49,200 nt of DNA from Fidelibacterota bacterium (lineage in GTDB: Bacteria > Fidelibacterota > UBA2242 > JAOZSR01), in NCBI GenBank assembly GCA_029939575.1, contig JAOZSR010000019.1, positions 1-49,200 of the forward strand, in the 5' to 3' direction. This document shows, piece after piece, positions 24,216-34,088 of the stretch. Under the pieces are notes generated by a model. That model was not told the origin of the DNA. It saw only the letters and a list, made by a program, of their open reading frames with translations, and did no database searches. A program made the translations under genes and the position numbers. The number at the start of each line of letters is the position of its first letter. The stretch's first letter is position 1.

Positions 24216-24595
24216 AATACCAATCTCCACTACAAACTAAAATTTTACTCAATGATTTAATTTATTTCTACTAATTCAAATTGTACATTTTGAATAATCT
24301 TATTATTACAGCACTTTTTTAATGCCAGTTTAATATATTATTTATATTGGGTTTGATATTGATATTTACATATTATGTGCAAAGAAAATATTTAATTTCT
24401 AAAAAATAATCCGGAGTTATTTTTCTGCTTTTACTAATGGAAAAACAGTGGATCACTCATAATTCTTCACAAAAAAAATGTTTTTTTTGACATTATTTAA
24501 ATTTATTACTATTATAAAATATGTTATGAATCTTTATTCATACCATTAGGTTATAATAAAAAAAACAGTAACAATTTTTAAAACAAGGAGTTACC
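24216..24595. other. Intergenic region upstream of glycosyltransferase pair
   Basis: 380 bases without a convincing gene. A 28-codon open piece ending at 24409 would encode a single hydrophobic helix (LFILGLILIFTYYV) but has no ATG; it may be a relic or a small membrane peptide using TTG. The promoter of the glycosyltransferase operon lies near the end (24487-24515). No hairpin terminator for the preceding gene was seen. Confidence 0.5.
24487..24515 (+). promoter_or_regulatory. Promoter of the glycosyltransferase operon
   Basis: TTGACA (24487-24492), a spacer of 17 bases, and TATTAT (24510-24515) form a near-consensus sigma-70 promoter. The start codon is 80 bases downstream, preceded by the strong ribosome-binding site AAGGAG. 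This is the clearest promoter in the window. Confidence 0.7.
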
Positions 24596-25870
24596 ATGAG
24601 GATCGGAATAATAATAGGTAGAATCGGTGATATTGATGGTGTTTCTCTTGAAACTATCAAATGGATACATATTTTGCGTAAAATGGGACATGAGGTTTAT
24701 GTCCTGACCGGAGTTTCATCCAGACGTATATCTGATGGATATAAATGTACTTTTTTACCACAGTTATCATTTGCTTCCCCTGAATGTGAATGGGAACAGA
24801 AACGCGCTTTTTACTACCCAGATGAAGAGCCCGATGAATTATTAGAACATTTGCACCATACTTCTGATGTAATTGCAATTCAAATTTTTAAATGGATAAT
24901 GAAAAATAAAATTGATACCATATTGCCAGAAAATTCTTCGGCCCTACCTTGCCATCTGTCTATGGGAATGGGAATAAAAAAACTGGTTGAGCATACGGGA
25001 ATACAAGTTGTTTGTCATGACCATGATTTTCACTGGGAAAGAGGAGATCGCTACAAAACACCTCATAAAGTTATTGAAAAAATTATACAAGAGACATTTC
25101 CATTGCAGATTCCCCATGCCAAACACGCTGTTATTAATTCCTATTCACAGGAATATTTACAGAAAAATTTTAATATAGATTCAATCGTTGTCCCAAATGT
25201 GATGAATTTTAATGAAGAATACGGTAAAATTGATGATTACAATAAAGATTTCAGAAAATCTTTTGGCTTTGATGAGGATGATATTTTATTGGTACAGGTG
25301 ACCAGAATTGTAAAAAGAAAAGGTATCGAAACAGCAATTGAATTAATCGAGAAAATTGATGATAAAAAAGTCAAACTGTTAGTAACCGGAACTTATGCAG
25401 ATGATGATAGGTTTGGATATTATAAAAAATTAGTCCGCCTGGTAAAGAAAAAAAATCTTGAAGGTCGAATAATTTTTGGTCATAAGCTATTACATTCTCA
25501 CAGAATTACCAGGAACGGAGAAAAAGTATATTCTTTATCCGATGTATATGCTAATGCGACAGCTAGTACTTATTTTAGCAGTTATGAGGGTTTTGGAAAT
25601 GCTTTTGTGGAATGTGTACTTGCCAGGAAACCAATTTTTGTTAATAATTATCGACCTGTATATTGGCCGGAAATTGGTAGCAAGGGCTTTAAAACCGTAA
25701 TGATTGAAGATAATAAACTAACAGATAAAGCTGTGCAAGAAATTGATAAAATTATTCATGATCCAAAATTATGTAAAAAATATGCTGAATATAATTTTGA
25801 ACTAGGGAAATTACATTTTTCCTATGAAGTATTAGCAGAAAAATTATCCTACTTTTTTCATTTAAGATAA
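24596..25870 (+). CDS. GT4-family glycosyltransferase
   Basis: 424 residues with a GT-B fold. The start IGIIIGRIGDIDGVSLETIK resembles the glycine-rich first loop of GT4 enzymes. The second half holds VTRIVKRKGIETAIELIEKI and the nucleotide-sugar motif EGFGNAFVE (the EX7E glutamates). A distinctive HDFHWERG in the middle recurs as HDFYWEDG in the next protein, so the two are related. GT4 enzymes are retaining transferases using UDP-, GDP- or ADP-sugars. The acceptor is unknown; candidates include compatible solutes of the glucosylglycerate kind or a surface glycan. It is followed by the fusion gene after only 10 bases. Confidence 0.85.
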   Translation: MRIGIIIGRIGDIDGVSLETIKWIHILRKMGHEVYVLTGVSSRRISDGYKCTFLPQLSFASPECEWEQKRAFYYPDEEPDELLEHLHHTSDVIAIQIFKWIMKNKIDTILPENSSALPCHLSMGMGIKKLVEHTGIQVVCHDHDFHWERGDRYKTPHKVIEKIIQETFPLQIPHAKHAVINSYSQEYLQKNFNIDSIVVPNVMNFNEEYGKIDDYNKDFRKSFGFDEDDILLVQVTRIVKRKGIETAIELIEKIDDKKVKLLVTGTYADDDRFGYYKKLVRLVKKKNLEGRIIFGHKLLHSHRITRNGEKVYSLSDVYANATASTYFSSYEGFGNAFVECVLARKPIFVNNYRPVYWPEIGSKGFKTVMIEDNKLTDKAVQEIDKIIHDPKLCKKYAEYNFELGKLHFSYEVLAEKLSYFFHLR

Positions 25871-25880
25871 AGTAATCATC

Positions 25881-28800
25881 ATGGAAAAAAATAGTTTTGA
25901 AAATTTAAAATCTGCTCTTAATTCAAAAAAAATTAACAGCTGGTTTGAAATGAACCTGTTTCTTGATAAAATCAGAGACACCAGAAAACCATTTTCTAAT
26001 ATCCCGAATAATTTTGATGATTTTTTAAAATCCCTATCAAAAGGTATTGCATTTATTACTTTTGATTTTGGAGTTGATGGTGTAACAATAGAAATTGAAA
26101 AATACACTAAAATATTTCAAAATTTAATCAGGAAATATTCAAATAAATCGACCAATATTTTCTACATTGGAGATTCCTGTAATATTAATTTAGACAAAAA
26201 AGAAAATATTCATTTCTATGAATTAGAGGGTTCAATAGGATTTGATTACTGGGATGGCTATAAAGAATTTTTCTTTACAAAACTGACTCGGGGTGGCGAA
26301 AATTATAACAATTTATATAAAAAAATATGGAAACAGACTCTTTCAATGAGCTTAGACCTTGGGGAGTTTATCACAAAAAATGATATTCAATTATTAATTC
26401 CGGTTAACACCAACTCCAATCCCGGGAATGTAGCCCTGGCCTTTTCCATTGTCCTGGTTTCTGAATTCATGAAAATACCCGTGCTAAATAGCAATCATGA
26501 TTTTTATTGGGAAGATGGTAATCCCCCAAGAAAGCGTAAGGAAAATCAACCGGCAGGATTAAGAGATCATTTTTTTACTAATTCTCATATCGGTGAAGTT
26601 TTTTCTTTGATAGAAATTCTTTATCCCTGGGATAGCCCGACCTGGTTTCAGTGTACTTTAAATCAAACTCAATTAAATACACTAATTAACAATTTTGGAT
26701 TTAATCCCAAAAACACATATCAAATCCCAACATTTATTGATACTCAAAAATATAAGCCTATATCCCACAAATCAAAAAAATCAATCTTAAAAAAAATTCA
26801 AACCCTTTTTGCCGGATCAGAAAAAAAACTATATTCCAAATCTGTTGCTGATATAATTTCTGAATTTGGTAATCCTATTGAATTCAACTCCCCATTCATC
26901 CTAGGAAACAAAGGCAAAATTAACATACATTTAACTCATTCCAATTTGTTAATATTACAACCCACCAGGATAATCGAGAGGAAAAGGATTGAGAGAAATT
27001 TTCAATTTTTCCAGGCATTATTTAAAAATCCCCAATTTTATAATTTTTTTAAAACTCACCATCTATTAACAATAACAATTCTAATCTCCGGTCCGGTTGC
27101 AACTGGTCAGGGTGATTACTATAAAAAATTAATTTTTTCCTTTCGGGATTTTCTGGAAAATATTCCCAAAAATTTTAAAAACAGAATATTTTTAGCATTC
27201 AAATTTGGTTTTAATTCCAATCAGTTTATGGTTGAAAATAATATTAATTCCTTAGATATTAATGAATTATTTGGCGCAGCAACTATTGTAACCTTACCAA
27301 GTGAAACCGAAGGCAGAGGACTTCCGATTATCGAAAGTTCCGCATCTGGTACACCATTAATCGTAAATCGATATAAACCGGAAAATGTTTATTCCAGCCT
27401 AATCGGTGAAAATCTGGACGATTCTCTAAGGTTAAAAGTTTTTGAATATCCAGATGATGCAAGCCAGTTACCGGAAGGATTTTTGGATTTATTTACCGAT
27501 CATGAAACCTTTGAAAACAGGAAAGAACACAATAGAAATGTAGTAGAAAAAAGATTTAGTATCAATGTACTTCAACAAAAGATGGAAAAATTCCTATATA
27601 CTTTATGGATTCGCTGTCAACATCCAAACAAACAAGACTTTCAGAATGTAAAAAATATTTTTCAAATCCATGAAAAGTGTACCACCTATAATAAAGATTT
27701 TCATGAACTTGTTTTATGTGATAATAGAAAATATATTCCGGGATTTACTAATCTGGAATATATGATAATATTAAAATCCCTGATTGATCCGAGTTATTTC
27801 AGAATGGAAGAAAAAGAGGTTAAGGGAAGAATTATGAGGTTCGCTAATAAACTATTATTACGTCATGAAAAATATGGTAAAATAGAAGAGGAAAAAAAAT
27901 ATTCCTTTTTTAATCAAATAGATGCCCTCTTTGAATTTAATGAAGGTTCAGATGATATTGTGATTGATCATTCATTGAGTTACAGACATCGTCATAATTT
28001 GCATTATAATTTTCGTAAAATAACAGAATTCGAATTAATGGGTTTAGTGGCTGAGGTTTTTAGAAAAACTATTGGTCCGATTAAAACAAAAGAACTACCT
28101 GCAATGTCATTTGACCTTTTTATGAAATCTCATTTTAGCCTGAGTGAATTGGTTGGAAATAGACCATTAATGATTAATAATTCAAAAAGACTAATCAAAG
28201 ATCTGGAATCTAATAGAGATATTGCTATTTTTCATGGAACACAATTATCATTGGAAATCAGAATTCTTGTTATACAAAATATAAAACATCGACTGGGCAT
28301 TAAAAATGGCGATGAACTCACTGAAGAAATTCTTGATAATACAGATATAGATAGCATTGGGAAAATATATTTATTCATCCGTGAAAAATCAATTGGATCA
28401 CCTGTTTATTTTCAAAATGTTGTTGAATGGATTCAAAATACTGATGACCACGAATTGGAATTATTATTCAACTGCGGTTTGTTAAAACTAGTACCCACAA
28501 AAATAATTGCTTCTGGAACTCATTTAGGACAATTAGGAGAAAAGGCATTAAAGACTTTACTGGAAATTAGAAAGAAAAATGGATTCCTCATTTCTTTGGG
28601 TGATACTAATTATATGATGACTGACAAGATTGATATGGAATCTTATCACATCGGGACTGTGAGACATATTTTATTCAGAAATTATTCTCAAATCCGTAGA
28701 TCAGAAGGTTACATTCAATGGGTTCCGGCAGGCTTAAGTCCTTGCCTGGCTTACCCGACTCCTATTCAAACCCCAATCAAATTTTCACAAATTTTAAGCA

Positions 28801-30095
28801 GTAAATTATATAAAAAATGCTGTTCGGAATTTGGAGAAAGTGTTGTTTTAGCAAAGTTACGGGAAGATGCCAACCTAAATAATAGCCCTATTAAAAATGT
28901 TTTGGAAACAATGCTTATTAATCAGGATAAACAGTCTCGGGATAATATTGAATTATTTATTACAGCCCAAATGCTAACTGGAATACATGAAGATGGTCAA
29001 CCGTGGTCAGGAGCCAGGTTGAATGTTAATTCGCCCAAGGCTACAAAAAATAATTTTAATATCCAATTTCATACCATGTTTTCATCAAGAATTAATGATA
29101 CTGTTCTTGATCTTGCAAATAAATATGAAAAACAAAATAAACAGAAAGTAGTTTTTGCCTGGAATGGTGGATATATGCTCAACCCGGAATTAGTCGGGAA
29201 ACTTGGTCTGCCTGAAGAATATATTGGTAGTCCGTTAGGCCTTGTTATTATTGATGGAATTATAAAATCGCTCCCTCTGTATAATAAACCGGCGTTATAT
29301 ATTGATGAAAATAATCAGCCGGCCATCAGAAATGCTAACTTAAAACAGGGAGTTGTGATTTCAGTTAAAAATGGCGATTCACTCCATTTCACAGAAAAGC
29401 AACGAAACCTGAATCTTCCAAAAGGGCCGGGATTTTATGATCTGTTATATCCTCAATCACAAATTAACAGCAAGGGTAGAATAATATACAGATTTGCCGG
29501 CAACAAAATCATTGATATTATCAAACTTACCAAGACTGTAAAGATACTGCCAGTTGGAATAACAGTTTCCATAGCTGATAATATATCTCTAAAAGGTTGG
29601 GAAATTGGAACTGAAGTTAATTTTGAATTGGCAGAATGGGCTAATGTAAGACATGCTATCGAAGCCGGACCAATGCTTGTTAAAAATGGGAAAAAAGCAA
29701 TAAATATGGTAGAAGAAGGCTGGAAAACGGAATTTTCAATCGCTACACAAGCAGCCAGAGTCGATTATACACATTTAAGAGGCCCCAAAATCGGGGTTGG
29801 TTTATTAGAATCCGGCGAATTGATTACAGTTGCCATTAACGGAAGAATCCGCGAAAGTGTTGGCGCTACCCATATTGAACTTGCCAGAATATTAATTGAA
29901 CAAGGAGCAAAAACCGGGATGGGATTTGATCCGGGCGGTAGTGTGACATTAATTCATAAAGGAAAACAATTAAATATTTCACCCTATAATATTGATTATG
30001 AAAAAAGCCCGTATTCCCTCCCACCGCAGGCTCGTCGAATTGGAAATGCCATATTGGGTACGATTAATAATATTGATGAATTAGATAATCAATGA
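25881..30095 (+). CDS. Giant fusion: GT4 glycosyltransferase, unknown middle, NAGPA-type phosphodiester glycosidase
   Basis: 1404 residues, no signal peptide or transmembrane helix. Residues about 1-570 are a second GT4-like domain: HDFYWEDG, LQPTRIIERKRIERN and the EX7E motif ETEGRGLPIIE near 473-484. Residues about 590-1040 match nothing I know; they are well ordered in composition, with SLSYRHRHN, FHGTQLSLEIR, ASGTHLGQLGE and SLGDTNYMM as recognisable landmarks. Residues about 1040-1404 are a DUF2233/NAGPA domain: FAWNGGYML near 1093, AIEAGPMLV near 1257 and GFDPGGSVTL near 1349. NAGPA domains cleave sugar-1-phosphodiester bonds (uncovering enzyme family) and are usually exported; here it appears cytoplasmic. 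A transferase and a hydrolase in one chain suggests making and trimming of the same glycosyl-phosphate product (inference). Confidence 0.8.
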   Translation: MEKNSFENLKSALNSKKINSWFEMNLFLDKIRDTRKPFSNIPNNFDDFLKSLSKGIAFITFDFGVDGVTIEIEKYTKIFQNLIRKYSNKSTNIFYIGDSCNINLDKKENIHFYELEGSIGFDYWDGYKEFFFTKLTRGGENYNNLYKKIWKQTLSMSLDLGEFITKNDIQLLIPVNTNSNPGNVALAFSIVLVSEFMKIPVLNSNHDFYWEDGNPPRKRKENQPAGLRDHFFTNSHIGEVFSLIEILYPWDSPTWFQCTLNQTQLNTLINNFGFNPKNTYQIPTFIDTQKYKPISHKSKKSILKKIQTLFAGSEKKLYSKSVADIISEFGNPIEFNSPFILGNKGKINIHLTHSNLLILQPTRIIERKRIERNFQFFQALFKNPQFYNFFKTHHLLTITILISGPVATGQGDYYKKLIFSFRDFLENIPKNFKNRIFLAFKFGFNSNQFMVENNINSLDINELFGAATIVTLPSETEGRGLPIIESSASGTPLIVNRYKPENVYSSLIGENLDDSLRLKVFEYPDDASQLPEGFLDLFTDHETFENRKEHNRNVVEKRFSINVLQQKMEKFLYTLWIRCQHPNKQDFQNVKNIFQIHEKCTTYNKDFHELVLCDNRKYIPGFTNLEYMIILKSLIDPSYFRMEEKEVKGRIMRFANKLLLRHEKYGKIEEEKKYSFFNQIDALFEFNEGSDDIVIDHSLSYRHRHNLHYNFRKITEFELMGLVAEVFRKTIGPIKTKELPAMSFDLFMKSHFSLSELVGNRPLMINNSKRLIKDLESNRDIAIFHGTQLSLEIRILVIQNIKHRLGIKNGDELTEEILDNTDIDSIGKIYLFIREKSIGSPVYFQNVVEWIQNTDDHELELLFNCGLLKLVPTKIIASGTHLGQLGEKALKTLLEIRKKNGFLISLGDTNYMMTDKIDMESYHIGTVRHILFRNYSQIRRSEGYIQWVPAGLSPCLAYPTPIQTPIKFSQILSSKLYKKCCSEFGESVVLAKLREDANLNNSPIKNVLETMLINQDKQSRDNIELFITAQMLTGIHEDGQPWSGARLNVNSPKATKNNFNIQFHTMFSSRINDTVLDLANKYEKQNKQKVVFAWNGGYMLNPELVGKLGLPEEYIGSPLGLVIIDGIIKSLPLYNKPALYIDENNQPAIRNANLKQGVVISVKNGDSLHFTEKQRNLNLPKGPGFYDLLYPQSQINSKGRIIYRFAGNKIIDIIKLTKTVKILPVGITVSIADNISLKGWEIGTEVNFELAEWANVRHAIEAGPMLVKNGKKAINMVEEGWKTEFSIATQAARVDYTHLRGPKIGVGLLESGELITVAINGRIRESVGATHIELARILIEQGAKTGMGFDPGGSVTLIHKGKQLNISPYNIDYEKSPYSLPPQARRIGNAILGTINNIDELDNQ

Positions 30096-30332
30096 TTTTT
30101 CAATCTCCATTAAGGTATCTGTACTTCAGTTCCCAAAGTGAGAATTTTGAAAATAAAGAGACAAAATCATCATAGTTGTGAAAAATATTATTAGTATTGA
30201 AGTTTTACAAAAAACCGAAAATTATATCATCCTGATAGTAGTATGAACAAAGAATCCTTTTGTCGACGAAATTTTCTACCTTTTTATTCATTATTAGAGG
30301 AGTAATTTCTAATTATTGGATAAAAATTCAAA

Positions 30333-31175
30333 TCATATAGTAAAATATTCGGCTTCCGGATGATGACAGATTACAGACGAAGTAGTCTGCTCGGGAATCA
30401 TTAAAAAACTATCGGTAATCGATACTCCATATTTCCCAGCCTCTAAAATGTCTAATATTATTTTATTCTGTTCTAAATCAGGACATGGAGGATAACCAAA
30501 GGAATATCTTCTTCCCTGATATTTTTGTTTTAGAATATCTTTTTTTGTTTTTCCATCGGAACTACTTATACCAAGTTCTTTTCTAATAATTTTATGATAA
30601 TATTCAGCCATTCTTTCGGTCAGTTCCACACCGAATCCATGTAAAAGAAAATAATCTTTATATTCATTGTTATTGTATAACTCTTTTTCAAAATCAACAA
30701 ATTTATGCCCGATAGAAACCAGTAATAATGCAATAACATCGTCATTATCAGGATGAAAATAATCAGCTATACATCTAAAAGGTGATAGGGTTTGACGAGG
30801 ATAAGTAAGTCGAGTTTTTTCATTTCCCTTTTGATCAAATAATATGACCTGGTTGTTTTGAGAACGACATTTCCAATAGCCGTAAATTATAGTTGGTTGA
30901 AAAAGGTTTTCATTAATTACTTTTTGTTTCCAGAAATTAAATTCAGGAATGACAACATCTTTTAATAATTTTTGGTAATCAGCATCCGATTTATTCTTTT
31001 GTTTATATTCCCACCGAGCACGAAATAGCGATCGTTCATTTATCCATGAATAAACTTCAGTAATATCCACATCAGTAATTATCTTTTTCCCATAAAAAGG
31101 CGGAACCGGAATAATATTATCTCGCGAAGGAAATTGTATATCTTTTTTATTTTTTGTTTCTATATTTTTAAGCAT
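30333..31175 (-). CDS. Methionine synthase reactivation domain as separate protein
   Basis: 280 residues that correspond to the C-terminal activation domain of MetH: VPPFYGKKI at the start, INERSLFRARWEY, and the AdoMet-binding signature RYSFGYPPCPDLEQ. In most MetH proteins this domain reductively methylates cob(II)alamin with AdoMet. Here it is encoded on its own, 28 bases downstream of the gene for the other three modules and in the same direction. Both proteins have natural ends, so this is a split gene and not a frameshift. Separate activation proteins exist in other bacteria, e.g. Thermotoga. Confidence 0.9.
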   Translation of the reverse strand: MLKNIETKNKKDIQFPSRDNIIPVPPFYGKKIITDVDITEVYSWINERSLFRARWEYKQKNKSDADYQKLLKDVVIPEFNFWKQKVINENLFQPTIIYGYWKCRSQNNQVILFDQKGNEKTRLTYPRQTLSPFRCIADYFHPDNDDVIALLLVSIGHKFVDFEKELYNNNEYKDYFLLHGFGVELTERMAEYYHKIIRKELGISSSDGKTKKDILKQKYQGRRYSFGYPPCPDLEQNKIILDILEAGKYGVSITDSFLMIPEQTTSSVICHHPEAEYFTI

Positions 31176-31203
31176 TGGCTTGTTAAGTGATGATTTAATA
31201 GTA

Positions 31204-33723
31204 TTACGCTCCCTTTATTTCATTCATTATTCTAAGTCCATCAAAAGCATCTCTACAGTAATGTACTTCACCATCATACACCGACCGGCAATATTCTGTG
31301 ACAAAATTTTCTGTCAAAGCAGCGCCACCCAACAAAATAGGTACATTGATATTCATTTGGTTTAGAACTTCCAGATTTTCTTTCATAATAGCAGTTGATT
31401 TAACAAGAAGTCCGCTCATTCCAATTGCATCAGATTTATGTTGTTTTACGGCTTCGGCAATTTTTTCTATATCGGTTTTAATACCAAGGTCAATGATTTC
31501 AAATCCATTGTTAGTTAAAATAATATTCACAAGATTTTTCCCAATATCATGTACATCACCTTTCACCGTTGCTAATACAATTTTTGTTTTACCCTGACTA
31601 TCAATTTTCTTCAAAAAGGGTTCAAGATAGTGGACCGATTCTTTCATCACTTCAGCAGACTGAAGAACAAAAGGCAGTTGTAAATCACCTCGCCCAAAAA
31701 GTTCACCAACCTCTTTCATTCCTTCGATAAGAATATTATTAATAATTTCTTCCGCATCCATTTCATCTTTTAATTTTTTCAGTATTGGAATTATCCTGGA
31801 TTTATCTCCATCTACAATTAATTGTTTTACTTTTTCACGGTCATCTAATTTATCAAGTTCTTCCTGGTGATGATCTGCATCCTCAGTTCTTTCATTAAAA
31901 TGATCAACAAAATTCATAAGCGGGTCACCATTATCAATAACATTGAATAAAAGATTTTCACAAATGACTCTGTCCTTTTCATCAATTTTATGATAGGGTA
32001 AAATCTTTTTCACATCTACAATACACATTGATAATCCAACCTCTACCCCATGATGTAAAAATACGGAATTGAGATATTTGCGGGATTTTGGTGATAATCC
32101 AAATGAAACATTGGAAACACCGAGAACAGTATGGCACTGAGGATATATTTTTATCAATTCTGCAATACAATCAATTGTCTCCTTTGCCGAATTACGATAT
32201 TCATCTTTCCCTGAACCGACAGAAAATGTCAGTAAGTCAAAAATTAAATCAGAAGGATCTATATTATGGATTGTTGTGGCTCTTTTATACATTCTATTCG
32301 CAATATCAATTTTACGATCTTTTGTCAGAGCCATTCCTTTTTCATCAATTGTAAGACAAATCAGACTTGCACCATATTTTTTTGCAATCTTACATATTTC
32401 ATCAAATCGTTGCTCACCATTTTCCAGATTGGTGGAGTTGATAATAGCCTTCCCCCCGATAAGTTTCAGAGCCTCCTCCATCACTTTTGGTTGGGTGGAA
32501 TCTATAATCAACGGTAAAGGAGTTTTTTGTGAAAATATTGACACAACCTCCTTCATATCTTTTATTTCATCTCTTCCTGAATACGCTACACTGATATCCA
32601 ATCCATGAGCACCACTACGAACCTGTTGCTGAGCGATACCAAGTGTTTCCTTATAATTTTCTGCTAGAATAAGTTGACGAAAAGCCTTAGATCCGGTGGC
32701 ATTTGCTCTCTCGCCAATAAAAAATGGCGGAGGTGACTGATTTAATTTCGAAATAGAAAATAAACTTGCAGCCGAAGAAATAGATTTTCCAACAGGTTTT
32801 GTATATTCGACATTATTCAATTTTTTACTTAACTCATGTATATGGTTTGGATTAGTCCCACAACATCCACCAATTATCTTAACTCCGGGATATTTACACA
32901 AAGAATGAGATAAATCTGCAAATTCAATCGGAGACATATTATATACGGTTTCACCACCGACATTTTCAGGCAAACCTGCATTTGTATGAACAGAAATTGG
33001 CCTATCCCAATATTCAGAAAGTTTAGAAACATGGTGTTCAATTTCTCTTGGTCCAACACCACAATTCAAACCCAAAGAAGCAATTGGAAAGGGTTTCAAT
33101 ATTGAGACAATAGTTTCCACATCCGTACCAATCAACATAGTTCCACTTGCTTCCATAGTAACAGAAACCATTACTGGAATTTCAACCCCCATTTTTTCAA
33201 AAGATTCAAAACAGGCGATTAACCCGGCTTTTATATTGAGTGGATCCTGACTCGTTTCGAGCATAATCATATCTGTTCTGGTTTTTATAAATACCTCAAC
33301 CACTCGTTTATAACCTGACAACATTTCATTAAAAGAGATTTGACCAAGAGAAGCCAACTTAGTTCCTGGACCGATAATAGCGGCAACATATCGTTGCTTT
33401 TTAAAAGTTGACTCCTTGTTGGCAGCTTTTTTTGCAATTAAGACAGCCTGGGTCGCGATTTCTTCTAACTTATCATCAAGATCATAATCAGCCAATACCC
33501 AGGGTAAAATCCCAAAAGTATTGGTTTCGATAATATCTGCACCGACAGCCAGGTATTTATGATGAATTTCTTCTATCACTTCCGGAGCAGTAATATTTAA
33601 TAATTCATTACATCCATGCTTGTCTAACCAGACAGATTCAGAAACAGGCATTTTTTGGATTTCAGTTCCCATAGCACCATCTAATGCATATATTTTGTTA
33701 TCATCGAAATTAAATTTTATCAT
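31204..33723 (-). CDS. metH: B12-dependent methionine synthase without activation domain
   Basis: 839 residues from ATG 33723, which follows GGGGA; an upstream in-frame start at 33783 would add an unlikely 20 residues. Domains in order are homocysteine-binding barrel with zinc-site GGCCGT (about 284), pterin-binding barrel (IINSTNLENGEQRF), cobalamin cap and cobalamin-binding domain with DVHDIG (H725, lower axial ligand) and SGLLVKST. The enzyme transfers methyl from methyltetrahydrofolate to homocysteine through methylcobalamin. The activation domain is missing and is supplied by the next gene. I saw no cobalamin or SAM riboswitch in the about 150 bases upstream. Confidence 0.95.
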   Translation of the reverse strand: MIKFNFDDNKIYALDGAMGTEIQKMPVSESVWLDKHGCNELLNITAPEVIEEIHHKYLAVGADIIETNTFGILPWVLADYDLDDKLEEIATQAVLIAKKAANKESTFKKQRYVAAIIGPGTKLASLGQISFNEMLSGYKRVVEVFIKTRTDMIMLETSQDPLNIKAGLIACFESFEKMGVEIPVMVSVTMEASGTMLIGTDVETIVSILKPFPIASLGLNCGVGPREIEHHVSKLSEYWDRPISVHTNAGLPENVGGETVYNMSPIEFADLSHSLCKYPGVKIIGGCCGTNPNHIHELSKKLNNVEYTKPVGKSISSAASLFSISKLNQSPPPFFIGERANATGSKAFRQLILAENYKETLGIAQQQVRSGAHGLDISVAYSGRDEIKDMKEVVSIFSQKTPLPLIIDSTQPKVMEEALKLIGGKAIINSTNLENGEQRFDEICKIAKKYGASLICLTIDEKGMALTKDRKIDIANRMYKRATTIHNIDPSDLIFDLLTFSVGSGKDEYRNSAKETIDCIAELIKIYPQCHTVLGVSNVSFGLSPKSRKYLNSVFLHHGVEVGLSMCIVDVKKILPYHKIDEKDRVICENLLFNVIDNGDPLMNFVDHFNERTEDADHHQEELDKLDDREKVKQLIVDGDKSRIIPILKKLKDEMDAEEIINNILIEGMKEVGELFGRGDLQLPFVLQSAEVMKESVHYLEPFLKKIDSQGKTKIVLATVKGDVHDIGKNLVNIILTNNGFEIIDLGIKTDIEKIAEAVKQHKSDAIGMSGLLVKSTAIMKENLEVLNQMNINVPILLGGAALTENFVTEYCRSVYDGEVHYCRDAFDGLRIMNEIKGA

Positions 33724-33874
33724 ATTTTCCCCATTTTTTTGCAAAGAACAAATTATTATACTAATATAAGAATTATTCATCAAAAAATGCTATGGTTTTA
33801 TAGAGTATAAGTAATAGCTAAAACTTAATAAAACTTTAAATTTAAGGTGATTTAGATTACTTTTTTTTTATTTG

Positions 33875-33947
33875 TACCCCCAACAGGATTCGAACCCGTG
33901 CTTTCGGCTCCGGAGGCCAACGCTCTATCCAGCTGAGCTATGGGGGC
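33875..33947 (-). tRNA. tRNA-Arg(CCG)
   Basis: On the minus strand the sequence folds into a standard cloverleaf: acceptor GCCCCCA/TGGGGGT (G1-U72 wobble), D-arm with AGCTGGATA, and anticodon stem TTGGC/GCCGA around loop CTCCGGA. The anticodon is CCG, reading CGG. The T-arm contains GGTTCGAATCC. No CCA is encoded; it would be added by the CCA enzyme. Confidence 0.93.
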
Positions 33948-33963
33948 ATTCAAATTTCCTCTA

Positions 33964-33992
33964 AAATTACATTTTCCAATTGAAACCGCCAA
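33964..33992 (-). promoter_or_regulatory. Candidate promoter of tRNA-Arg
   Basis: Read on the minus strand: TTGGCG (33987-33992), 17 bases, TAATTT (33964-33969), then 16 bases to the 5' end of the tRNA. Spacing and distance suit a sigma-70 promoter with a very short leader, though both boxes deviate from consensus. Confidence 0.4.
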
Positions 33993-34088
33993 AAGATTTA
34001 TTCAATTACACTATTTTTAAGATTATAATAATTACTCTTCGCAAAAAACCATAAATATATTATATTAATAATTGGAGAAGATAACCAA

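Noticed and set aside
31176-31203. Frameshift or nonsense mutation splitting metH
   Set aside because: Both proteins have natural domain borders, a proper stop and a new ATG, and split MetH is known in other bacteria.
33724-33874. SAM or cobalamin riboswitch upstream of metH
   Set aside because: No conserved B12-box or SAM-I-like stems could be found in the short leader.
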